The position numbers and the translations under genes were made by a program. Shown in pieces: positions 17,940 through 27,283 of a stretch of 64,000 bases of DNA; the first letter of the stretch is position 1; each line of letters begins with the position of its first letter. The stretch spans positions 1-64,000 of the forward strand of contig JAGQPX010000099.1 in NCBI GenBank assembly GCA_020426505.1. Reading direction: 5' to 3'. Source of the stretch: Planctomycetaceae bacterium (GTDB lineage: Bacteria > Planctomycetota > Planctomycetia > Planctomycetales > Planctomycetaceae). Under the pieces are notes generated by a model that was not told the DNA's origin, did not search any database, and saw only the letters and a list, made by a program, of their open reading frames with translations.

Positions 17940-20633
17940 ATGTGTGCATTCGCCGTCATTTTGGTGTACAATTCGCTGACACGGTTCCCACCCCAACGTC
18001 TCACCTTGTTGATCGCCGTGAAATCAATTCTGACCATCCTTCCTTTGCTGCTCTCTACGACGGTTTACGTCGCTGAAGGTAGCTCAGAGGTCTCGTTTGA
18101 GCGTGATGTTCGTCCGCTGATGAAGGCTTCGTGCTTTCAATGCCACGGAGAGGACGGGAACGCGGAGAGCGGGCTTGATGTCCGGCTCGCAAGGCTGATG
18201 ACGGTTGGCGGAGAGTCTGGACCAGCTATTGTTCCCGGCGACGCTGGAGCGAGCCTGCTGTATCAGCGGGTCCGCGATGGCGAGATGCCGCCCGAGGAAT
18301 CGCATCGCCTCACCGATGAGCAGATCGGCACGATCCGCCGCTGGATCGACGCCGGTGCCCCGACGCTGCGACCCGAGCCGGAGTCGATCGACGGATTCCT
18401 GATCACCGAAGAGGAGCGATCACATTGGTCGTTTCAGCCAATCCAGAAGCCGAAGGTTCCGACGGTCAACACCGCCGATCGAGTCCGTAGTCCCATCGAC
18501 GCGTTTCTCCTGCACAAACTCGAAGCACAGGGGTTCACCTTCTCCGAAGAGGCGGATCCCGCAACGCTCTTGAGACGGGTGAAGTTTGATCTCGTGGGTC
18601 TCCCGCCGACGCTCGAAGAGATCGAGCAATTCAATGCAAACTCTTCGCCGGACGCGTACGACCGTTTGATCGATGATCTGCTGGCGTCATCCCACTATGG
18701 CGAACGCTGGGGGCGTCACTGGTTGGACATTGCCGGCTACGCGGACTCCGAAGGCTACAACCTCACTGACTCGCAGCGACCGCATGCGTGGCGATACCGG
18801 GATTATGTCATTCGTGCTTTCAACGAGGACAAGCCGTTCGATCGTTTTGTGCTGGAACAGTTGGCGGGCGACGAACTGATCACCACGCCGCTCGACAACC
18901 TGTCGGACGAGGACGCCGAGTTACTCATCGCGACCGGTTTTCTGCGAATGGCCCCCGACGGAACTGGGGGTACGGTCGATGATGCCAATGTGGCCCGCAA
19001 TGACGTTGTTGCGGAGACACTCAAGATTGTCACCTCGTCACTGATGGGACTGACCGTCGGCTGTGCCCAGTGTCACGACCACCGGTATGATCCGATCCCG
19101 CAGACCGACTACTACCGGTTGCGAGCCGTCTTTGATCCGGCCCTCGACTGGAAGACCTGGAAGTCGCCGCCGCAACGGCTCGTCTCACTCTACACCGACG
19201 AAGACCGCGCCAAAGCAGCAGAGGTCGAGGAGCAGGCGAAGGTCGTCGATGCCGAGCGATCCGAGAAACAGGCCGATTTTATCGCTGCGACGTTTGAGAA
19301 AGAACTGGCCAAGCTCCCCGAGGAGATCCGAGAGACGGCAAGAGCCGCTCACGACACTCCCGAAAAGGAGCGAACCGCCGAGCAGGTGGCACTGCTGAAG
19401 GAGCATCCCAGCCTCAACGTCACGTCCGGCTCGCTGTACCTGTACGACCAAAAAGCCGCTGACGAACTGAAGGCACTCTCCGAGAAGGCGACCGCGATCC
19501 GCGCGACCAAGCCGGAAGAACGCTTCGTCCGGGCGCTCACCGAACAACCGGGGCATGTGCCAGCCTCATTCCTGTTTGCCCGGGGTGACCATGAGCAGCC
19601 GAAACAGGAACTCGAACCGGCCGGACTCAGCGTCGTCTCTGCGAACTTTGAACTGCCAACAGTTCCCATCAATGACGCAGTCCATGCGACGACAGGACGA
19701 CGTACGGCGCTGGCCCAGCGACTGACCGATCCTCAGTATCCGCTGCTGGCACGGGTCATCGTCAACCGCATCTGGCTCCATCACTTTGGACGTGGACTGG
19801 TCAACACACCCGCCGACTTTGGCACACTCGGCACACCCCCCACGCATCCGGAGTTGCTCGACTGGCTGGCAGCCGAGTTCATCGAGTCCGGCTGGAGCGT
19901 CAAACACATGCACCGATTGATTCTCAGCTCGACTGCCTACAGGCAGGGACTGCGAAACGACCGCGAGTTGATCGATGCCGACCCGGACAACCTGCTTTAC
20001 GGAGGAGCCCGCCTGCGTCGCCTCGATGCGGAAGCACTGCGTGATGCAATCATCACCGTCAGCGGAACAATCAACGATAAAGCCTACGGACCAGCAGTCC
20101 CGGTCATCGCGGACAAGGTCGGTCGCTGGGTGCTGGGCATCGAGAACTTGAGTGCCGGTCGACCCGGTGCGGTGCTGCCCATGCACGGCGAGGACCTCCG
20201 CCGCAGCGTCTATGTCGAAGTCCGACGCACCCGGCCGCTCGCCGTTCTCGACACGTTCGACTGGCCTCGCATGTCTCCTAACTGCGACCAGCGCCGCACG
20301 TCCACGGTCGCTCCGCAGTCACTCATGCTGATGAACAGCGACTTCGTGCTGGAGTATTCCGAGAAGTTCGCCCGACGCATCGAAAGCGAGACAACCGACG
20401 ATCCCGTCGAACGGATCGACCGCGCCTGGCGACTTGCCTTCGGACGCGCACCCAATGATTCCGAACGAGCATCAGCTCAGAGCTTCCTCGAAGAGCAAAC
20501 GGCGACCTTCACCGAGACGCTGCCTGCCCCCAAGGAAGATCAGCAAACTCCTGCACCAACTGCAGAGCAACGTGCACTCGAAACGTTGTGTCAGATGCTG
20601 CTTAGTTCCAACGAGTTTTTATACATCGACTGA
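17940..20633 (+). CDS. PSD1-type planctomycete cytochrome c-like protein (PSCyt1-DUF1549-DUF1553), copy A
   Basis: Large secreted protein typical of Planctomycetota. Order: signal peptide (ILTILPLLLSTTVYVA), a PSCyt1 cytochrome-c-like domain with haem motif CFQCH at about residue 65, DUF1549 (SHWSFQPIQKPKVP through HYGERWGRHWLDIAGYADSE and AQCHDHRYDP), a charged helical insert around residues 410-560, and DUF1553 (ARVIVNRIWLHHFGRGLV to PQSLMLMNSDFVLEYSE). The start is uncertain: TTG 18006 or GTG 18018 gives a more normal signal peptide than ATG 17940, and a TACAAT box sits at 17965-17970. A second haem-like motif, CAQCH, lies in DUF1549. It overlaps the DUF1501 gene by one base (TGATG). Biochemical role is unproven in the family; roles in extracellular redox or polymer degradation have been suggested. 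Confidence 0.9.
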   Translation: MCAFAVILVYNSLTRFPPQRLTLLIAVKSILTILPLLLSTTVYVAEGSSEVSFERDVRPLMKASCFQCHGEDGNAESGLDVRLARLMTVGGESGPAIVPGDAGASLLYQRVRDGEMPPEESHRLTDEQIGTIRRWIDAGAPTLRPEPESIDGFLITEEERSHWSFQPIQKPKVPTVNTADRVRSPIDAFLLHKLEAQGFTFSEEADPATLLRRVKFDLVGLPPTLEEIEQFNANSSPDAYDRLIDDLLASSHYGERWGRHWLDIAGYADSEGYNLTDSQRPHAWRYRDYVIRAFNEDKPFDRFVLEQLAGDELITTPLDNLSDEDAELLIATGFLRMAPDGTGGTVDDANVARNDVVAETLKIVTSSLMGLTVGCAQCHDHRYDPIPQTDYYRLRAVFDPALDWKTWKSPPQRLVSLYTDEDRAKAAEVEEQAKVVDAERSEKQADFIAATFEKELAKLPEEIRETARAAHDTPEKERTAEQVALLKEHPSLNVTSGSLYLYDQKAADELKALSEKATAIRATKPEERFVRALTEQPGHVPASFLFARGDHEQPKQELEPAGLSVVSANFELPTVPINDAVHATTGRRTALAQRLTDPQYPLLARVIVNRIWLHHFGRGLVNTPADFGTLGTPPTHPELLDWLAAEFIESGWSVKHMHRLILSSTAYRQGLRNDRELIDADPDNLLYGGARLRRLDAEALRDAIITVSGTINDKAYGPAVPVIADKVGRWVLGIENLSAGRPGAVLPMHGEDLRRSVYVEVRRTRPLAVLDTFDWPRMSPNCDQRRTSTVAPQSLMLMNSDFVLEYSEKFARRIESETTDDPVERIDRAWRLAFGRAPNDSERASAQSFLEEQTATFTETLPAPKEDQQTPAPTAEQRALETLCQMLLSSNEFLYID

Positions 20634-22084
20634 TGAGAAACACAGCCTGCAACTCACGACGTCACTTCCTCGCGGGGTCTGCGATGAGCGTCAGCTCGGT
20701 TGCGCTCGCGTGGATGTTTCAGCAGGACGCTGCACAGGCGAAGCCGGCCAAACCGGCGCTTGAGCCACAGACGTTCGATACGCTGCCCAAGCCCTCTCCG
20801 CAGCCGCCCCAGGCCAGCTCGATGATCTCGTTATGGATGCAGGGGGGCCCCAGCCATCACGACATGTTCGACCCCAAACCGGAGATGGCGAAGTACGACG
20901 GTCAACCGTTCCCGGGTGACATCAAGTACGACAATGCGGCCCAGGCCAGTTCAAAGGTGTTTCACAGCCCGTGGAAGTTCGCTCCACGAGGCGAATGCGG
21001 GATGGAGTTGTCGGAGCTGATCCCTTACACGTCCAGCATCGCGGATGACATCTGCCTCATCCGCTCCATGCATACGGGGGTGAACAATCACGGACAGTCG
21101 ATCCGGGCCCTGCAGGCCGGTCGTGTCCTCGAAGGACGCCCGTCACTCGGCAGTTGGCTGACCTACGGACTCGGCTGCGAGGCGGACAACCTGCCTGCCT
21201 TCGTCGCCCTCATCGACCCTGGACAACTCCCCGTGATGGGCGTCGAAAACTGGCAGAACGGATTTCTCCCATCGATTTACCAGGGCACCGTGGTCCGGCC
21301 TCAGGAGCCCAGGATTCTCGACCTCACGCCCGCCTCGCATCTCAAAGGAAGACCACAGGACCGGTCACTCAAGTTCCTGCGCGAACTCAATAGCCGGCAC
21401 CTCAGCGAACGTCCCGGCAACAACGACCTCGACGCCCGCATTGCCTCCTACGAACTGGCAGCGAAGATGCAGGTCGCCGCGACCGATGCCTTGGAGCTGT
21501 CGCAGGAGTCAAAGGCCACGCAGACCATGTATGGCATGCACGCAGAGGATGCGACGACACGTGAATACGGCTCACGGTGTTTGCTCGCACGACGCCTCAT
21601 CGAACGGGGTGTCCGCTTCGTGCAGGTCTACACGCAGAATCAGCTTTGGGACTCGCATGGCTCGATCATCAAGTCGCTGCCCAATGCGTGCAGAAAGGTC
21701 GATCAACCGTCAGCTGCACTCGTGACCGACCTCAAAGCTCGCGGGCTGCTGGATTCAACGGTGGTTCACTGGGGCGGGGAGATGGGCCGACTCCCCGTGA
21801 TCCAGAACGACGCAGGTCGCGACAAGATCGGGCGTGATCACAACACGTACGGATTCAGCATGTGGGTCGCGGGCGGCGGCTTCAAGGCGGGGCACGTGCA
21901 CGGTGCAACCGATGAATGGGGACATCACGCCGTCGAGAACGTCGTGCATCACTACGACTACCACGCCACGCTGATGCACCTGTTCGGCATCGACCACTCC
22001 CAACTGACGTACAAGTGGTCCAACCGCGAACAATCCCTCACCGACAACCAACCGGGCCGTATCGTCAGTGAGATTCTGGCATAG
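20633..22084 (+). CDS. DUF1501 protein (sulfatase/alkaline-phosphatase-like fold), copy A, Tat-exported
   Basis: A 483-residue DUF1501 family protein. The N-terminus has a twin-arginine export signal (SRRHFLAGSAMSVSSVALA). Conserved family stretches include SLWMQGGPSHHDMFDPKPEM near residue 64, SIADDICLIRSMHTGVNNH, GVRFVQVYTQNQLWDSHGS, VVHWGGEMGR and HATLMHLFGIDHSQLTYKW. DUF1501 proteins resemble the alkaline-phosphatase superfamily, but their activity is not established. The gene is coupled to the PSD1 gene by a one-base overlap; the pair is a recurring planctomycete unit probably exported together. It ends 18 bases from the convergent DUF1501 copy B. Confidence 0.92.
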   Translation: MRNTACNSRRHFLAGSAMSVSSVALAWMFQQDAAQAKPAKPALEPQTFDTLPKPSPQPPQASSMISLWMQGGPSHHDMFDPKPEMAKYDGQPFPGDIKYDNAAQASSKVFHSPWKFAPRGECGMELSELIPYTSSIADDICLIRSMHTGVNNHGQSIRALQAGRVLEGRPSLGSWLTYGLGCEADNLPAFVALIDPGQLPVMGVENWQNGFLPSIYQGTVVRPQEPRILDLTPASHLKGRPQDRSLKFLRELNSRHLSERPGNNDLDARIASYELAAKMQVAATDALELSQESKATQTMYGMHAEDATTREYGSRCLLARRLIERGVRFVQVYTQNQLWDSHGSIIKSLPNACRKVDQPSAALVTDLKARGLLDSTVVHWGGEMGRLPVIQNDAGRDKIGRDHNTYGFSMWVAGGGFKAGHVHGATDEWGHHAVENVVHHYDYHATLMHLFGIDHSQLTYKWSNREQSLTDNQPGRIVSEILA

Positions 22085-22102
22085 CGGGAGGGACTCTCAG
22101 AA

Positions 22103-23596
22103 TCACGTCATGATCTCGTGGATCGGTCGGCCGTGGTCGATCTCCAGCCGTTTGCGGCCGGGGATCTCCAGACGACGATTGTCCAACCCCAACAGGTGCA
22201 GCACCGTGGCGTGCAGGTCGGTGACGTAGTGCCCTTCGCCGAGAGCGTGATAGCCCAATTCATCCGTCTCGCCGTGGACGTGGCCCTTCTTGATGCCGGC
22301 ACCGGCCATCCAGATGGTGAAGCCATTGGGGTGATGATCACGGCCGTCGGTGCCGCCGTTTCGCAGTTCCAGTCCGGGTGTGCGACCGAACTCGGTGCAG
22401 AACACGACCGTGACGTCGTCCATCAGACCTCGCTGTTTGAGGTCGTGGATCAAGCCGGCAACCGGGCGATCGACCGTCGCACACAACCGCGTGTGATTCT
22501 CCTTCAGTTTCTGATGCGAGTCCCACACGCCGTAGGTGGAGGGGTACACCTGAACGAAGCGGACGCCTCGTTCGACCAGACGACGGGCTGCAAGCAGCCG
22601 TTGACCAGCGAGTTTCGTTGCGTCGTCCTCCAGCCCGTACAGGTCTGCAGTGGCAGCTGTCTCCTGTGTCAGATCGACCGCTTCGGGGACAGCGGACTGC
22701 ATGCGGAAGGCTAACTCGTACGCTCGAATCCGCGCCCGCAACTCCTGATCCTGCGGGTACTCGACTGCTGAGAGTTCGTTCAGTTCGTTGATGAACTCGA
22801 ACTCGCTGCGCTGCTCCTCCGCGGACTGGCTCGATTGACGTCGACCGAACGGCAGCGGATTGGTCGGGTCCAGTTCGATCGGCACACCGGCGTGCTGGGG
22901 ACCGAGGTAGTAGGAGTCGATCGACTGTCGTGTGTCGGTGCGGGTCGGTCCGCCGAGCACGACAAACTTGGGGAGATTCTCGTTCAGTGTCCCCAGTCCA
23001 TAGTGTGCCCATGCCCCGACGGATGGCTGAACTTCGTCGAGGCGATGACGTCCCGTGTGGATCTGATTCTCAGCCGCGTGGTCGTTGTCGGTCGTCCACA
23101 TATTGCGAACGAAGCAGAGATCGTCCACATAGTTCGATAGATGGGGCCACCAGTCGGTGACTTCAATGCCACTCTCGCCGTGTTGCTTCCAGCCGACCTG
23201 CATGGGGTAGATCGTGGGATAGACATCGCGGACGTTCACCTCTTGAGCAGCGACCGAGCGGAACCGCTTCTCGTGCAGTGGCGAATTGACCGGGTTCTCG
23301 AAGGGGGTCTGGTCGAATGTCTTGCCTGCGTATGTGTTGAGTGCCGGCTTTGGATCGAACGTCTCCAGATGACTGTACCCGCCGGAGAGAAAGATCCAGA
23401 TCACCGATTTGGTGCGTGGGACAAATTGAGCGCGACCATCCGGTGGTGACCACGACTGCGACTCGGATGCTCGTACGATCCCGTCGTCAGCCAGCATGGC
23501 TCCGAGTGCGAGACCCGTGAAGCCCATCCCGAAGTCGGAGAGAAACGTCCGGCGAGAGACCGAACAGCAACCCGGATGTTGAAATGGTGATGACAT
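22103..23596 (-). CDS. DUF1501 protein, copy B, Tat-exported
   Basis: A 497-residue DUF1501 protein starting at ATG 23596, seven bases after the end of the PSD1 copy B gene; an upstream in-frame ATG at 23626 would overlap that gene. A Tat motif (SRRTFLSDFGMGFTGLALGA) opens the protein. Family stretches: IFLSGGYSHLETFDPKPALN, VDDLCFVRNMWTTDNDHAAE, GVRFVQVYPSTYGVWDSHQ, VTVVFCTEFGRTPGLE, GRDHHPNGFTIWMAGAG and HATVLHLLGLDN. It keeps the EFGRTP motif usual in this family, whereas copy A has GEMGRLP, so the two copies are diverged paralogues rather than a recent duplication. Confidence 0.92.
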   Translation of the reverse strand: MSSPFQHPGCCSVSRRTFLSDFGMGFTGLALGAMLADDGIVRASESQSWSPPDGRAQFVPRTKSVIWIFLSGGYSHLETFDPKPALNTYAGKTFDQTPFENPVNSPLHEKRFRSVAAQEVNVRDVYPTIYPMQVGWKQHGESGIEVTDWWPHLSNYVDDLCFVRNMWTTDNDHAAENQIHTGRHRLDEVQPSVGAWAHYGLGTLNENLPKFVVLGGPTRTDTRQSIDSYYLGPQHAGVPIELDPTNPLPFGRRQSSQSAEEQRSEFEFINELNELSAVEYPQDQELRARIRAYELAFRMQSAVPEAVDLTQETAATADLYGLEDDATKLAGQRLLAARRLVERGVRFVQVYPSTYGVWDSHQKLKENHTRLCATVDRPVAGLIHDLKQRGLMDDVTVVFCTEFGRTPGLELRNGGTDGRDHHPNGFTIWMAGAGIKKGHVHGETDELGYHALGEGHYVTDLHATVLHLLGLDNRRLEIPGRKRLEIDHGRPIHEIMT

Positions 23597-23603
23597 AATG
23601 TTC

Positions 23604-26600
23604 TCAACGAATTCCGATGAAATCATTGTGACTGAACAGGACTCTCACAAGGCTCTCCGACGCTCGACGTAAGGACTCCTCCGGCGACTCATCAGCGATG
23701 GCCGATTGTTGTCGTTCGAGAAACTCCAGGCAACGAGTGAGTTCATCCTCTGACGGAGGGCGAGAGAGGATCTGTTCGTACGCGGCGACCACAAATGCTT
23801 GCGATTCGCTCGACCCCATCCGCAAAGATTCTGCCAGCGAGCCACTGAGTTCGTGAATGAGATCGCTGTTGGTGAGTGCGAGTGCCTGTTGCGGGACGAT
23901 GCTGCGTGTGCGGCGGTAACAGTCGTTGGGGTCCGGAGCATCGAAGAGGGCACCGAACTGACTCTTGCCGTCCGACTCCGGCTGACAACTGTAGTACAGA
24001 CTTCGCCGCCGGGTGGTCAGAGCCTCCTTGTTTTCGAGTTCCTGACCACCAACTGTGAGGTCGAGGCAGTTGGCACAGTGGAGCAGACTGTCGCGAACGA
24101 CTTCCGCCTGCATGCGTCCGACGTTCATCCGCCAGAGGAACTTGTTCGAGGGGTCGATTTCAACATTGGCGTTGATGTCGCCGGTTGATGATGCAGAGCG
24201 GTAGGTGCGGCTGGTCACGATCAGCCGATGCAGGTGCTTCATGCTCCACCCGGACTCCATCAATTCGACCGCGAGCCAATCCAGCAGTTCCGGATGCGTC
24301 GGCGGGGACCCGTTGCGACCGAAGTCGTAGACTGTCGACACGAGCGGCGCGTGAAAATGACGCATCCAGATATGGTTCACTGCCACTCGCGCAGTCAATG
24401 GATTGGTGCGGCTGCCGATCCATTCACTCAGTGCCTTGCGGCGACCCGTACTTTCCGAAGCATAGACCGGTCCGAGCGGAGAATAGTCTTCGGAAGTTTC
24501 TTCTGACTGCAACTTGCTGAGAGCGGTGCGTGCTTCGGTCAGCTGTTTGCTGGCGTTGTGAATTGCCTCATCTCGCTTCGCCTCGTCGAGCGGTTTGGAC
24601 TTCGCCGTTGCAAATTGATGCTCAGAGCGAGCGACCTCCGCCTCGGCTTTGGCCAACAACGCGTCTCGCTCAGCAATGATGGCAGCTGACGTGACACTTT
24701 TAACGTCGACATCGGTGCTGATGCCGTACTTCGCATCGTCGGCTGCGATACGTGATTCGACACTGGCAAGCGACAATCGAGCCGCATTCTCTTGAGACTC
24801 AGCGGCCCTCATGGCCCATTCCTGACTCTCGACCGCACGCTTGGCGATCATCAGTGTGGTCACGGCCTCACTGAACACTCCCGCGTCCGCGACTGGAGAG
24901 ACGAGCGACGACGCCGGAGCGACGCAGAAGGATGAGGCCGTCCATCCCGGAGTCCCCACGATCTCGTGACCGATCTCGTACTCCGGCGCCTCGAAGTTGA
25001 AGGCGATAAGCGGGTTGAGAGCATCGGTTTCTTCTGACTCCGGGTCTCGTGCGAGCAGTTGCACCTCATCCAGCAACACGACACTGCCTTCTCGCGCATC
25101 GAACGTGATCGCTTTGGTCGGGTCGCCAACGGGGTTCCAACCGTTCAACGCGACGGGCACGTTCTCGACGAAGGTTGTGGCTTCGTCGAGACTCCGGACA
25201 CTCAGCAGACAATTGCCCTGTTCGGGATTAACGTTGACTTCAACGACGAATCGCTGTTCACCTCCGGCGTGGTCATACTCGCCCACGTCGAACTCGGTGA
25301 AGGTGCCCGGTTGATAGCCCGTGATGCGACCTGCGATGAAACCGACGAAGCCCGCTGTCAGTCCTTTGCCGACATCTTTGGCAAGCTGGAAGTTGAAGTG
25401 TGTGTCTTTCGCAATGTGCAACTGGAAGCGAATCGTCAGTCCGTCATCGATGGTCGTGAGCGACTGGCAATCGTAGTTGATGATGCGGCGACCGGTCGTC
25501 GCGTCCAGCAGCAAGGACTGGTCACCTGTTAGTGGTCCACTGTGGTCTGCTGAGCGTGCAGAGGCGAGTGCCGTTTCAAATTGACTCTGGGCTTGTGCGA
25601 GCGTTTCACGTAACTCGGGCAGCGCGGCCTCCGCTGTCTGTCGGGCCGTTGCGAGTTTCTGCTGACTATCAGTGACGGCTGCCGATTGATCTTGAAGGAT
25701 CGTCTTGCGAATTTCGGCTCTTGCTGCGGGGTAATAGGCAGTCACCGGCAGCTCGACCGGCTCGATGCTCACCGGGAATTCGCCGAAGATGGCGGGCACG
25801 CCCGGTGCGATGCTGCCTCGGTCCTCGTCACGCTGGCGTTCATCACCGGCTTCGTAGAACCATGTGACGGACGCCGGAGTCTTGTCGTAGACACTGACCG
25901 CTCCGGTTCGGCGCACCTTACGGAGCACGCCGTACTCGTACTCCTGAAACGGGCCCGGGTCCGCCTCTCCCGGCAACCGGTCCTGACGAATACCGATTGG
26001 CTCGAAGAAGGCCCGCAGGCGGAAGTAGTCGTCCTGCAGGATCGGGTCGTACTTGTGGTCGTGACAGTGTGCACAATTGAAGGTTAAGCCGAGGAACGCT
26101 TTCGCCGTGTGCTCGACGTTGCTCCGCATCCAGTCGTTATGATTGAGGGCGTACCAGTTGCGAATGAGGTAACCCGTCGCGACCGATGCCTCCGGATCTT
26201 CGGGAGCCACTTCATCGGCTGCGAGCATCTCCTGAACCATTCGGGCGTAACTCTTGTCATCGTTCAGCGAGGTCACGATCCAGTCCCGCCATCGCCAGAT
26301 TTGCGGGGCACTGTTCCAGACATCGGGGACCATGCGACGACCGAACCAGTCCGCGTATCGCCAGACATCCATCCAGTGCCGCGCCCAGCGTTCACCGTAT
26401 TGGGGTGACTCCAACAGTTGGTCGACCGCACGCTCGTACGCATCGGGAGAGTCGTCTGTGAGAAACTCACGTAGCTCATCAGCCGTCGGTGGCAGACCAA
26501 TCAGGTCGAGTGAGACGCGTCTGAGCAAGTGGGCTCGATCGGCAACGGGGCGAGGCGTCAGGCCGAGTGACTCATGTTGGGCTGCGATGAAACAGTCGAT

Positions 26601-27080
26601 TGGATTCGCTGACCACTCTTCGTTGTTGACGACCGGTAACGGTGAACGAACTGGCACCCGGAACGACCAATGCTCACGCGGGTCCTGCTCTGGCTGCTCG
26701 TCAGGAGGGGCTGTTGCTCCTTGATTGATCCAAGTTTGGAGCAACGCAATCTGCTCAGCCGTCAGTGGCTCACCCTCCGGCGGCATGCGAGTCGCTTCGT
26801 CGGTGTCACTCACCCGTTCGATGAGCAGGCTCTGCTGACTGTTTCCCGGCACGATCGCGGGACCACTGTCGCCGCCCTGTCGGGTGAACACCGCCTTGTC
26901 GACTCGCAGACTGCTCTCACTCTTCAACACGCCATGACAAGCATAGCAGCGCGATCGCAGGAGCGGTTTGATCTGCGTGTCGTAATCGACCGACTCTTCC
27001 GCATGCAGTGCGGTTGCGGACATTGTCAGTAGCAATGACCATCCGATCCGATTGATGCAGCGAAGCAAGTTGAGAGTCAT
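23604..27080 (-). CDS. PSD1-type cytochrome c-like protein with a long LamG-like/coiled-coil insertion, copy B
   Basis: A 1,158-residue secreted protein from ATG 27080 (open frame extends to 27287). Signal peptide WSLLLTMSATALHAEE; PSCyt1 domain with CYACH at about residue 45; DUF1549 with YGERWARHWMDVWRYADWFG and NCAHCHDHKYDPI; DUF1553 with ARVAVNHIWMRHFHAPLVS, then PQQALALTNSDLIHELS at the C-terminus. Between DUF1549 and DUF1553 is an insert of about 400 residues. One part resembles a concanavalin-like sandwich (DDGLTIRFQLHIAKDTHFNF, FTEFDVGEYDHAGGEQRFVV), and another is a long charged helix pair (AERDALLAKAEAEVARSEHQ). It precedes DUF1501 copy B by 7 bases. The insert may bind a surface or polymer; this is inference. 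Confidence 0.9.
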   Translation of the reverse strand: MTLNLLRCINRIGWSLLLTMSATALHAEESVDYDTQIKPLLRSRCYACHGVLKSESSLRVDKAVFTRQGGDSGPAIVPGNSQQSLLIERVSDTDEATRMPPEGEPLTAEQIALLQTWINQGATAPPDEQPEQDPREHWSFRVPVRSPLPVVNNEEWSANPIDCFIAAQHESLGLTPRPVADRAHLLRRVSLDLIGLPPTADELREFLTDDSPDAYERAVDQLLESPQYGERWARHWMDVWRYADWFGRRMVPDVWNSAPQIWRWRDWIVTSLNDDKSYARMVQEMLAADEVAPEDPEASVATGYLIRNWYALNHNDWMRSNVEHTAKAFLGLTFNCAHCHDHKYDPILQDDYFRLRAFFEPIGIRQDRLPGEADPGPFQEYEYGVLRKVRRTGAVSVYDKTPASVTWFYEAGDERQRDEDRGSIAPGVPAIFGEFPVSIEPVELPVTAYYPAARAEIRKTILQDQSAAVTDSQQKLATARQTAEAALPELRETLAQAQSQFETALASARSADHSGPLTGDQSLLLDATTGRRIINYDCQSLTTIDDGLTIRFQLHIAKDTHFNFQLAKDVGKGLTAGFVGFIAGRITGYQPGTFTEFDVGEYDHAGGEQRFVVEVNVNPEQGNCLLSVRSLDEATTFVENVPVALNGWNPVGDPTKAITFDAREGSVVLLDEVQLLARDPESEETDALNPLIAFNFEAPEYEIGHEIVGTPGWTASSFCVAPASSLVSPVADAGVFSEAVTTLMIAKRAVESQEWAMRAAESQENAARLSLASVESRIAADDAKYGISTDVDVKSVTSAAIIAERDALLAKAEAEVARSEHQFATAKSKPLDEAKRDEAIHNASKQLTEARTALSKLQSEETSEDYSPLGPVYASESTGRRKALSEWIGSRTNPLTARVAVNHIWMRHFHAPLVSTVYDFGRNGSPPTHPELLDWLAVELMESGWSMKHLHRLIVTSRTYRSASSTGDINANVEIDPSNKFLWRMNVGRMQAEVVRDSLLHCANCLDLTVGGQELENKEALTTRRRSLYYSCQPESDGKSQFGALFDAPDPNDCYRRTRSIVPQQALALTNSDLIHELSGSLAESLRMGSSESQAFVVAAYEQILSRPPSEDELTRCLEFLERQQSAIADESPEESLRRASESLVRVLFSHNDFIGIR

Positions 27081-27283
27081 GCAGGTCGACTCCACGGATG
27101 ACTCAAAGGCGGGAGAGTCCAACACCCAACAGGAGGGAAAGGTCAGCCGATCACCAATCGAGTCGGCACCCTCGAATATCCTACCATCCCCACGAACAAA
27201 GGTCGACAATTTGGCAGATGTCCCTCGATTCCGCAGTCGATTCGCTCGAAGGAGATGCATCGATTCGACATATTGCATCTCCA

